From assembly GCA_022793685.1 (NCBI GenBank), contig JAAWDI010000049.1:1-37193 (forward strand): a stretch of DNA of 37,193 nucleotides, written 5' to 3'. Within the stretch, counting starts at the first letter, position 1, and every line of letters starts with the position of its first letter. Source of the DNA: Oscillospiraceae bacterium (GTDB taxonomy: Bacteria; Bacillota; Clostridia; Oscillospirales; Oscillospiraceae). The notes under the pieces were generated by a model, which was not told where the DNA came from, did not search any database, and saw only the letters and a program-made list of their open reading frames with translations. The translations under genes were made by a program, and so were the position numbers. Below, piece by piece: positions 6,778 through 12,891 of this stretch.

Positions 6778-7911
6778 GTGGCCACTGTCCAAAACCACAG
6801 CGATTCCCACACGCCGTTAAAGAAGAGCCGTTATATCCGAAAGACCGCCCGTTACAATGGCAAAAAGTACGAGGCCACCGGCAAGACTGAACTGGAGGCC
6901 ATGACAAAGCTCGCTGAAAAGCTGGCGGCGGTCAAGCGCGGTGAGGAAGCCATTGACGGAAGCATGACCGTGGATTCCTGGTACAGGCAATGGAAAGCCC
7001 TCTATAAAGAGCCAAAGGGGCTGACGGCGAAATCTCTGGGCATGTATGATGAGAAATTTGCTGGATATATCAAGCCCCGCATCGGCCGGCTCAAGCTGAA
7101 GGATGTCAAGGACGTCCATCTGCAAATCATACTGAACGAGCAGGCCGGGAAATCAGCCTCTCATGTGAAAAAGATTCGGTTGGTCATGCAGGAAATGTTC
7201 AAGCGAGCCAGACAGTCCCGGCTTATTGCCTATGACCCGGCGGAGCTTCTTGAGCTTCCCGCTTTCATCCAAAAGAAGCGGCGCTCCATTACCGAGGAAG
7301 AGCGTAAAGCAATCCTTGCCGTTGCGGAATATCACCGTTCCGGTCTGTGGATTCTCACATTGCTCTACACCGGAATGCGCCCCGGTGAAACAGCAGCCCT
7401 GACTTGGGCGGATGTGGATTTCAAGAAAAATGAAATACACATCCATTCCGCAAAAGAAAGCGGCTCCTCATCGGTGAAAGCCCCAAAGACTGCGGCCGGG
7501 GTGCGGGACATTCCCATCCATTCCGCTCTCCTGCCACGGCTCACCGAAGCCAAGGGGGCGCCCGGCAGCCCCGTCTTTCCAACTGGCACAGGCAGATTTC
7601 AAAATGAAAACAGCCTGCGCAGACTCTGGACAGGCTTTTTGCGGGAGCTTGACATCCATATGGGCGCAAAGCTCGAACGGAACAAAATCGTGGAATCCGT
7701 CGTGGCAAAGGATTTAACGCCATACTGCCTGCGGCATACCTTCTGCACCGACCTACAGAAGGCCGGCGTCCCCATCAATGTCGCTAAAGAGCTGATGGGG
7801 CACTCTGATATCCAAACCACAGCAAACATCTATACACACAAAGACCAAACCGTCCTGCATGACGGCATCGCCCTGCTGGATGGCACCAAAGCATCTAACA
7901 GAGCAGGCTGA
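6778..7911 (+). CDS. int: Tyrosine recombinase / phage integrase, 377 aa
   Basis: The start is GTG 6778, preceded by AGAGGGGG; an upstream TTG (6730) lacks such a site. There is an N-terminal beta-rich arm-binding domain (about 15-60), a SAM-like core-binding domain (about 68-150), and a catalytic domain with R201 (TGMRPGE), R319-H320 (CLRHTF), H342 (GHSD) and nucleophile Y352. The usual HxxR histidine is Y316 (YCLR), a variant common in clostridial integrases as I recall. It should recombine the adjacent attP with a tRNA gene. It is followed by a strong hairpin terminator and the tRNA-derived core. Confidence 0.95.
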   Translation: MATVQNHSDSHTPLKKSRYIRKTARYNGKKYEATGKTELEAMTKLAEKLAAVKRGEEAIDGSMTVDSWYRQWKALYKEPKGLTAKSLGMYDEKFAGYIKPRIGRLKLKDVKDVHLQIILNEQAGKSASHVKKIRLVMQEMFKRARQSRLIAYDPAELLELPAFIQKKRRSITEEERKAILAVAEYHRSGLWILTLLYTGMRPGETAALTWADVDFKKNEIHIHSAKESGSSSVKAPKTAAGVRDIPIHSALLPRLTEAKGAPGSPVFPTGTGRFQNENSLRRLWTGFLRELDIHMGAKLERNKIVESVVAKDLTPYCLRHTFCTDLQKAGVPINVAKELMGHSDIQTTANIYTHKDQTVLHDGIALLDGTKASNRAG

Positions 7912-8012
7912 ATAAGCATTTGCAGCGTGAATTTTTCCACCACCATTTCCACCACTTATACCACCAAAAACCCGATAAAACGTATTTTTGAAGCACTCCA
8001 AAAGCGAAAAAG

Positions 8013-8056
8013 AAAACCGCTGAAACTACTGTAATCACAGTAATTTCAGCGGTTTT
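8013..8056. terminator. Long hairpin terminator beside the att core
   Basis: A 20-position stem (8013-8032 with 8037-8056, one mismatch, 4-nt loop) has T-runs on both strands. On the plus strand it ends the integrase transcript. On the minus strand it lies directly after the tRNA CCA end and would terminate the tRNA rebuilt on integration. Confidence 0.8.
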
Positions 8057-8061
8057 CTGCT

Positions 8062-8106
8062 TGGTACGGCCGAAGGGACTCGAACCCCCAACATTCAGAA
8101 CCGGAA
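8062..8106 (-). other. att core: 3' half of a tRNA gene, probably tRNA-Arg(CCG)
   Basis: On the minus strand: anticodon-loop-like TTCCGGT (8106-8100), 3' anticodon stem TCTGA (8099-8095), variable loop, T-arm stem GGGGG with loop TTCGAGT, 3' acceptor strand CGGCCGT, discriminator A and encoded CCA (8064-8062). Upstream of 8106 the sequence no longer pairs as a tRNA, so only the 3' half is present. Many phage integrases use such a half to restore the target tRNA on integration. The CCG anticodon is inferred from loop position. Confidence 0.8.
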
Positions 8107-8147
8107 CCAGCAATCCAACCTAAACAAACCGCTTTTATTTCAATGTT

Positions 8148-8384
8148 TTAACAGTTCAAACGCATTGATTTCCACCACCTTTTCCACCGCCCATTTTCCG
8201 CCCCTGCTGGCCCCCTCCAGCGTGCCGCTGACCGGACGCTCGCTGCAAGCCTGTCCCCCAGCCGCGCCGTCTTTTCCAGTTCCCGCTCGCCTTCTATGAT
8301 TTTCTTCTTCAGCCGGTCAAAGCTCTTTTCCGCCTTGCTCACCTTCAGGTCAACGTCAATCTCAAGGGAACCGTCATATTTCAT
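8148..8384 (-). pseudogene. Truncated phage tail tape measure protein, N-terminal 78 aa
   Basis: ATG 8384 has GGAGGTG 6 bases upstream. The start, MKYDGSLEIDVDLKVSKAEK followed by a FDRLKKKI coiled coil, matches the N-terminus of siphovirus tape measure proteins, which are normally 700-2000 residues. After about 50 residues the sequence turns into low-complexity Trp/Arg-rich text encoded by the attP arm repeats, and it stops at 8148. It is therefore a 5' remnant cut off at the attachment site. It follows Gp15 in the usual tail-gene order, separated by the inserted plus-strand gene. Confidence 0.7.
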
Positions 8385-8402
8385 ATATTTCACCTCCAAA
8401 GG

Positions 8403-8431
8403 TAGACAATGTGTGGGTTTTGTGGTAATTT
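8403..8431 (+). promoter_or_regulatory. Promoter of the secreted-protein moron
   Basis: TAGACA (8403-8408), a 17-base spacer and TAATTT (8426-8431), about 105 bases before the ATG at 8538. It fits a self-contained expression unit that also has its own terminator. Confidence 0.45.
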
Positions 8432-8537
8432 ATTGTAAGAGAAAGAAGACTTTGCAGGCAATTCCAAACGATTCCCATTCTTCCCATTGCAGGGCGCAGG
8501 GCTTCTTTCCAATAAGAAGAGGAAAGGCGTTGAAACA

Positions 8538-9116
8538 ATGAAACATCAATGGAAGGGCTTTCTCTCCGGCGTATTGGTTACCGTGCTCGCCATCGGCCTG
8601 ATTGGAACTGCCGCCGCCGCGGGCCGCCAAACACAGGCAACTTTGAACTACACCGGCATCAACATCACCTATAACGGCGCCAAGGTAACTCCCACAGACG
8701 CGCAGGGCAATCCTGTCGAGCCTTTTATCATCAACGGAACAACCTACCTGCCCCTTCGCGGCGTCGCCCAGATTCTCGGCTTAACCGTCGCGTGGGACGC
8801 GGCCAGCAACACCGCGGCGCTCACTGACGGCAGCGCTTCCACCACTTCGCCCTTTACCCTCAGCGCCGGCCAGTATACGGTTGGGAAAGACATCCAAGCC
8901 GGAAAATATGATTGTAGGGCAATATCCGGAAGCGGAAATTTCATGGGTAACGTTTCTTCGCAAATTCTCGGAACGTTAAATGAACTTTTGGCCGCTGAAA
9001 CCGAAACAACTGCAATTCAAATGGGCTACCACCCTGCATACTCAAATCTGGAGCTGAAGGCTGGCGATACCATTTACATCGGCGGAAGCCTCACCGTTCA
9101 GTTCACCGCAAAATAA
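8538..9116 (+). CDS. Secreted stalk-domain (copper amine oxidase N-like) protein, 192 aa
   Basis: ATG 8538 follows a purine-rich site (GAGGAAAGG). Residues 1-28 are a signal peptide (MKHQWKGF, a hydrophobic core, cleavage near AAAAG). Residues about 35-110 match the stalk/copper-amine-oxidase N-like domain (NYTGINITYNGAKV, then FIINGTTYLPLRGVAQILGL). Residues about 118-190 form a second beta domain (YTVGKDIQAGKYDCRAISGS type) found in clostridial exported proteins. It lies on the opposite strand inside the remnant tail operon, with its own promoter and terminator: a typical moron (lysogenic-conversion gene). It probably acts outside the cell or at the wall. Confidence 0.85.
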   Translation: MKHQWKGFLSGVLVTVLAIGLIGTAAAAGRQTQATLNYTGINITYNGAKVTPTDAQGNPVEPFIINGTTYLPLRGVAQILGLTVAWDAASNTAALTDGSASTTSPFTLSAGQYTVGKDIQAGKYDCRAISGSGNFMGNVSSQILGTLNELLAAETETTAIQMGYHPAYSNLELKAGDTIYIGGSLTVQFTAK

Positions 9117-9135
9117 AATCCCATAGCTTTCCTTT

Positions 9136-9161
9136 GCCGCCCCTTTCGGGGCGGCTTTTTT
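9136..9161 (+). terminator. Terminator of the secreted-protein gene
   Basis: GCCGCCCC (9136-9143), loop TTTC and GGGGCGGC (9148-9155) are followed by six T. It also abuts the end of the converging minus-strand Gp15 gene. Confidence 0.9.
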
Positions 9162-9720
9162 ATGTTCCGCTCCACTGCCTGAAAAGCGCCTCGTCGCTGT
9201 CTGTATATATCCGCTTGAAGTCTACAAGGTCACGGTTTTTTCGGTACCATTCCCTGTCCTGCTTGTCCAGCTTCTTCCCGCTTTTCAGCTTCTTCCTGAT
9301 GGACACGATTTGGGAAAACAGACACTCCCCCATTTCGTTGAAATAGCCTAAAAACGTCCACCAGTGGAGATAGGGCAGCGCCCTCACCTCACACCCAGCC
9401 ACGCGGTTTATGCTGGTGATAATGTGCGGAAAATCCTGCTCCCAGTCCAGCAGCTTCGGGCCGCCGCTCTTTTGCTCTCCCTCGCCGCCGCCCAGAAACC
9501 AAAGGGCCTGCCGCACCGCATCTTCCAGGTGCTCCGGCGGCATTTCGCCCTCATAAAAGGACGGGTAAAGGATACCCAGTACTGCCTCCCCCCGCTCTGC
9601 GTCCGTCAGCTCTGGGTCGTTCAGCGCGGCGTATATATCAAGCGCCTGACGGAAATCAGAACGAATTTCATACTCCGCCCCGCATACCGTCAGCGCTTGA
9701 GGAAGCGTATAGTCTATCAT
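9160..9720 (-). CDS. Phage Gp15-family tail protein, 186 aa
   Basis: The sequence (MIDYTLPQALTVCGAEYEIR, then DFRQALDIYAALNDPELTD, and the central LPYLHWWTFLGYFNEM) matches the Bacteriophage Gp15 family, encoded just before the tape measure in A118-like siphoviruses, where it probably assists tail assembly. Its ATG overlaps the upstream stop by 4 bases. Its tape measure partner survives only as a fragment at 8148-8384. Confidence 0.85.
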   Translation of the reverse strand: MIDYTLPQALTVCGAEYEIRSDFRQALDIYAALNDPELTDAERGEAVLGILYPSFYEGEMPPEHLEDAVRQALWFLGGGEGEQKSGGPKLLDWEQDFPHIITSINRVAGCEVRALPYLHWWTFLGYFNEMGECLFSQIVSIRKKLKSGKKLDKQDREWYRKNRDLVDFKRIYTDSDEALFRQWSGT

Positions 9721-10151
9721 CTATGGTACTTGGAGGTGTACTTCTTTAAACGGTCTCTTGCGCGCCCCTCTGCGCCCGTCATAGACGCGTCGCTTTCATC
9801 AAGAATCGCCAAAATAAAGTTCACCCAAACCGGCAGGCCCGTCTCCGTGGAAACCGCATAAATGCTCATACCGTCAAACAGCGCGCCGCAGACCGGCTGG
9901 TTAAATACGCCGTCCAGCGCTTCGCGCATTTCACCATCGATTTTCCGGCTTATCTCAAACACTTCTTTGGTGTCCTTTGCTTCCTCCACCGTTTTCTTGT
10001 ACTTCTCCTGCTTCCTGTCCAGTTCCTCCACAACGCCGTACAGCCGCTCAATGAAGGAAACGTCGGCCGGATTGAATGAAAGCTCCACCTTGCCATTGAT
10101 GTTGTAAGTGATAACGCCCGTGTCAAATTGAAGCTGTTTTGCCTCCCCCAT
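9717..10151 (-). CDS. Siphovirus tail assembly protein (DUF6673-like), 144 aa
   Basis: It lies between tail tube and Gp15, as in many Firmicute siphoviruses. It opens with a beta segment (FDTGVITYNINGKVELSFNP), then a charged coiled coil (about residues 30-80), then a compact domain with GMSIYAVSTETGLPVWVNFI. It probably serves as a tail assembly chaperone. The family name is from memory of gene order and sequence style. It belongs to the remnant tail module. Confidence 0.7.
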   Translation of the reverse strand: MGEAKQLQFDTGVITYNINGKVELSFNPADVSFIERLYGVVEELDRKQEKYKKTVEEAKDTKEVFEISRKIDGEMREALDGVFNQPVCGALFDGMSIYAVSTETGLPVWVNFILAILDESDASMTGAEGRARDRLKKYTSKYHR

Positions 10152-10165
10152 GTTCTGCGCCTCCG

Positions 10166-10696
10166 TCAGACCGCTGCGTCAGCGGTAAATGTGATTGCGC
10201 CGCTTGCGTCCTTGCTCACCGTGCCAAGGGTGCGCTCGCCGCCGTAAGTAACCTCGATGGGCATGCCAATGCTGCCGCCGCCTTCGCCGCCCAGGCCGGT
10301 GGGAAGCACTGCACAGGAGCGGTAGCGTTCCGCAAAATCCTTCCCCTCGCTGCCGGCATAAAAATGGGCAATCAGCATGTCCTGATTCATCAGGGCGTTG
10401 ACGTTGTTTTCCCGAATGGCCAGATTCCAGATTTTCAGCTGCGCATCGTCGCTGGCGTCCAGCTCCCACGGGTCAAAGGTCTGCGTTTTGGTCGCCTTCC
10501 TGCCGGAGGTATAGGTGTCCCCAAAGATGTCGGTCTTGGTCTCTGTGCTCCAGTCCATTTCAATGGAGCTTTCCTCCACTCGCTTGCCCACTGCCCGCCA
10601 AACAGGCTCCGCCGCGGTGCCGGTGTTCAGGTAGGTAATCAGAAGCTGCCGCTGTACCGTTTCGCCCGGGGCCGTCTTAAATTCCATGTCTGCCAT
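10166..10696 (-). CDS. Major tail tube protein, 176 aa
   Basis: The length and layout (APGETVQRQLLITYLNTG, SSIEMDWSTETKTDIFGDTY, FDPWELDASDDAQLK, and the C-terminal EVTYGGERTLGTVSKDASG) match TP901-1/A118-type major tail proteins, which polymerise into the long siphovirus tail tube. There is no matching intact tape measure in the window, and the main virion operon looks podovirus-like, so this gene is probably a leftover. Confidence 0.8.
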   Translation of the reverse strand: MADMEFKTAPGETVQRQLLITYLNTGTAAEPVWRAVGKRVEESSIEMDWSTETKTDIFGDTYTSGRKATKTQTFDPWELDASDDAQLKIWNLAIRENNVNALMNQDMLIAHFYAGSEGKDFAERYRSCAVLPTGLGGEGGGSIGMPIEVTYGGERTLGTVSKDASGAITFTADAAV

Positions 10697-10698
10697 TT

Positions 10699-11148
10699 TT
10701 ACATCACCTCATAAATTATTTTCATCAAAATTTGATGTTCCTCATCGCCGTTTTCATGTGCGGCGAATAAAGACGCTCTTGCCGTTTGCTCCACTTTTAA
10801 AACGTGTAAAGGTTCGCCGAGGTCTGGCTTTTGACTGCTCGCCCACGCGCCCACGCGGTCAAGCGCTTCGTCTGCCTGCAGGCGCTTTTCCATATCGCCC
10901 TCCGGCTTTATCCGGTAAATCAGCCTGAACTGGTATTCGGCCCTATATCCGCCCACAATGTACCGCCGAACCGCGTAGGCCTCTTGGACAAGCGAAAGGG
11001 CCATGCAGGCCGTATCCTGCCCCAGCGTATCCTGCCCCAGCGTCTCATACCGCACCGCGTCAATCCCTTCCGGCAGGACGGGGGATTGATTCAGCCACTG
11101 AAGAATCTTCCGCGTGATTGAGGTCTGCCCCTCCTGATTCCACGCCAT
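10699..11148 (-). CDS. Minor capsid protein (Minor_capsid_3-like), 149 aa
   Basis: The sequence (ITRKILQWLNQSPVLPEGID, a Tyr-rich centre YRAEYQFRLIYRI, and C-terminal HQILMKIIYEVM) and its place before the tail tube gene fit the minor capsid/tail-completion protein of A118-like phages. A 15-bp tandem duplication gives LGQDTLGQDT (about 11021-11050). Upstream genes of this module are missing: a hairpin terminator at 11243-11274 and the divergent fic gene follow, so the operon has lost its 5' end. Confidence 0.75.
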   Translation of the reverse strand: MAWNQEGQTSITRKILQWLNQSPVLPEGIDAVRYETLGQDTLGQDTACMALSLVQEAYAVRRYIVGGYRAEYQFRLIYRIKPEGDMEKRLQADEALDRVGAWASSQKPDLGEPLHVLKVEQTARASLFAAHENGDEEHQILMKIIYEVM

Positions 11149-11242
11149 CTCACACCCCCCTTCCTTGTCTCAATATATCATCTGTCCGCCCCGTCCTCCG
11201 CCAATGAAAATTGGATAAGCCCGATAGCGTTCCGCCGTATTA

Positions 11243-11274
11243 AAAAGCCGGACAGGTTATCCTGTCCGGCTTTT
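11243..11274. terminator. Bidirectional hairpin terminator
   Basis: AAAAGCCGGACAGG and its perfect complement (14 bp) with loop TTAT, and T-runs on both sides. It isolates the remnant tail operon from the fic region. No coding sequence is evident between it and 11412, apart from the fic promoter and palindrome. Confidence 0.85.
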
Positions 11275-11294
11275 CTTCTCATCTCCAAAAACCC

Positions 11295-11323
11295 TTGTTT
11301 TTGCGTTTTATTTGTGATAAAAT
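11295..11323 (+). promoter_or_regulatory. Promoter of the fic gene
   Basis: TTGTTT (11295-11300), a 17-base spacer and TAAAAT (11318-11323), followed six bases later by a perfect palindrome. Confidence 0.6.
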
Positions 11324-11328
11324 GCGTT

Positions 11329-11360
11329 AACCCATTAAAAAATGCGTTTTTTAATGGGTT
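11329..11360. promoter_or_regulatory. Perfect 14-bp palindrome between promoter and fic start
   Basis: AACCCATTAAAAAA (11329-11342) and its exact complement (11347-11360) are separated by TGCG. It spans the expected transcription start, so it could be an operator, perhaps for the Fic protein's own winged-helix domain, or an RNA hairpin in the leader. Confidence 0.7.
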
Positions 11361-11412
11361 ATGCGCAAAAACGTTGACGAAGGAATGATACGCATCACAC
11401 AAGGGAGGCTCT

Positions 11413-12615
11413 ATGGAATATACTGAACTGAGCAAGCTGTTTTACAGTGACCAAGCTGCATATGAGCAAGCCTATCATGAACGGTTCAATAGTCCTTATG
11501 CCCAGCATATTGATATGAAAATCGGTGATTGGCCTGCCTTCTTTGTGGTGACGCCGGAGATTCATACCCTTATGCTTGCCATCCAGAAGGCGGACAAGAA
11601 TATCCGCGCGTTATGCCGGGAGTTGCCGGGAGTTGCCATCAAGCAGTTCTCCCGGCGCTGTCTCATTGATGAAATCATGCTTACAAACGGCATTGAAGGC
11701 GTACACAGTACCCGGCGGGAAATCGACGGCGTTCTGGTGGAGTTGGAACGGAACGATAAACACAAACGTTTTGCCGGTTTAGTGCAAAAGTACGCTATGC
11801 TACAGGAGAAAGCAGACCTTCCTTTGTCCACATGCGAAGATATCCGAAAAATATATGACGATTTAGTTCTGAACGAGGTGGCGGAGGATGCCCCCGATAA
11901 TATACCTGATGGAACGGTATTTCGTAAGGAAATTGTCGATGTGACAGATTCTGCTCAAAAAGTAATCCATCAGGGACTTTACCCAGAGAAAAAAATCATA
12001 GATGCCATGAATCGAGCGCTCAGGTATTTAGAAGATGAATCAACCGAATTATTATATCGCGTGTGTGTATTTCACTATTTGTTGGGATATATCCACCCGT
12101 TTTATGATGGAAACGGCCGCCTGAATCGATTCATCAGCAGCTACATGCTGGGAAAAGAGCTCCACCCTCTTTTGGGCTACCGGCTTTCCTATACCATCAA
12201 AGAAAATATCACCCAGTATTATAAAGCCTACAAAATTTGTAACCGCTCAAAAAACAGAGGGGACTTAACGCCTTTTGTTTCCATGTTCCTTGAGGTTATT
12301 ATGGAATCTATAACGCAGCTCCACGGTGCATTAAAAGGACGTTTGGCCGCCTTGTACCATTACGGTAGTATTATTGAACGGTTACCTTACGGAAACAAGG
12401 AAGAATATAGCTGTCTCTATTATATACTGATTCAAGCGGAGTTGTTTTCAGAACATGGAATCTCAATGAAAGGATTGACAGCAGCCAGACATCTGAGTGA
12501 AACGACCTTACGGAACCAACTTCAAAAAATAGAGGCGACTGGTTTACTGAAGTCTACCCTCTTCGGACATGCGAAACACTACAAAATCAATCTAAATAAA
12601 ATGGACCAATATTAA
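11413..12615 (+). CDS. fic: Fic-family AMPylase with inhibitory motif and winged helix, 400 aa
   Basis: ATG 11413 follows GGGAGG. The catalytic motif HPFYDGNGRLNR is at 228-239 (H228 base, D232 metal ligand, R236/R239 phosphate contacts). The N-terminal inhibitory motif T91-NGI-E95-G96 fits the (S/T)xxxE(G/N) signature of class II Fic proteins, which keep themselves inactive until the helix moves. Residues about 340-395 (ISMKGLTAARHLSETTLRNQ and following) form a winged helix. Such proteins transfer AMP to host proteins. The gene is AT-richer than its neighbours, has its own promoter and terminator, and converges on the virion operon: a cargo gene, perhaps for host modulation or exclusion. 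Confidence 0.92.
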   Translation: MEYTELSKLFYSDQAAYEQAYHERFNSPYAQHIDMKIGDWPAFFVVTPEIHTLMLAIQKADKNIRALCRELPGVAIKQFSRRCLIDEIMLTNGIEGVHSTRREIDGVLVELERNDKHKRFAGLVQKYAMLQEKADLPLSTCEDIRKIYDDLVLNEVAEDAPDNIPDGTVFRKEIVDVTDSAQKVIHQGLYPEKKIIDAMNRALRYLEDESTELLYRVCVFHYLLGYIHPFYDGNGRLNRFISSYMLGKELHPLLGYRLSYTIKENITQYYKAYKICNRSKNRGDLTPFVSMFLEVIMESITQLHGALKGRLAALYHYGSIIERLPYGNKEEYSCLYYILIQAELFSEHGISMKGLTAARHLSETTLRNQLQKIEATGLLKSTLFGHAKHYKINLNKMDQY

Positions 12616-12645
12616 AACGGCAGGGGATTCCTCCCCTGCCGTTTC
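12614..12645. terminator. Bidirectional terminator between fic and the virion operon
   Basis: A perfect 13-bp stem (12615-12627 with 12632-12644) with a 4-nt loop, followed by TCTCT on the plus strand and preceded by TTAATATT on the opposite side. It lies between converging genes. Confidence 0.8.
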
Positions 12646-12693
12646 TCTATCTCTTCAAATCCACGGTGTCGTCCTATCTATCCTGCCGCCCTA

Positions 12694-12891
12694 TCAATCC
12701 TCCGGCTCGTACTGTATCCCGTGGTCTCCCGGGTAAGGTTTGCTGTGGTCCGCTTCCCCGGCCAGCACCTCCTCCGGTATCCCGTCCGGAAATGCTTTGC
12801 AGGTGAACGTTCCTCCGATGTGATGCTTACACCACGCGCATCTCCATGCCGCGTTCCACTTAATTTTAGGTTCTTTTCTCTCCCGCGCCAT
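12694..12891 (-). CDS. Small cysteine-containing protein after the ART protein, 65 aa
   Basis: ATG 12891 overlaps the end of the large upstream gene by 26 bases, with GGAGGAGG 9 bases upstream. It contains CAWCKHHIGGTFTCKAFP and then GIPEEVLAGEADH and a PGDHGIQYEPED end. I recall small proteins with this C..C / FPDGIP / DHGI pattern next to ART-containing minor head proteins of Firmicute phages. It could be a partner or antidote of the ADP-ribosyltransferase domain next door, but that is inference from position. It is the last gene of the virion operon. Confidence 0.75.
   Translation of the reverse strand: MARERKEPKIKWNAAWRCAWCKHHIGGTFTCKAFPDGIPEEVLAGEADHSKPYPGDHGIQYEPED

Larger units (their letters stand above)
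7932..8191. other. attP region: candidate integrase arm sites flanking the tRNA core
   Basis: Near-identical motifs TTTCCACCACC occur at 7934-7944 and 7945-7955 (with a third ACCACC at about 7960) on the integrase side, and again at 8168-8179 and 8180-8191 on the far side of the tRNA-derived core. Arm sites on both sides of one core are expected for attP of a free circle, not for a single attL or attR. This is a pattern-based call. Confidence 0.65.

Noticed and set aside
8062-8130. Complete tRNA gene
   Set aside because: Only the 3' half folds; the 5' acceptor, D arm and 5' anticodon strand are absent, so it is an attachment core.
11178-11435. 85-aa minus-strand ORF across the fic promoter
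   Set aside because: It crosses a terminator, promoter and palindrome and overlaps the fic start; at most its end could be a remnant of a lost minor capsid gene.
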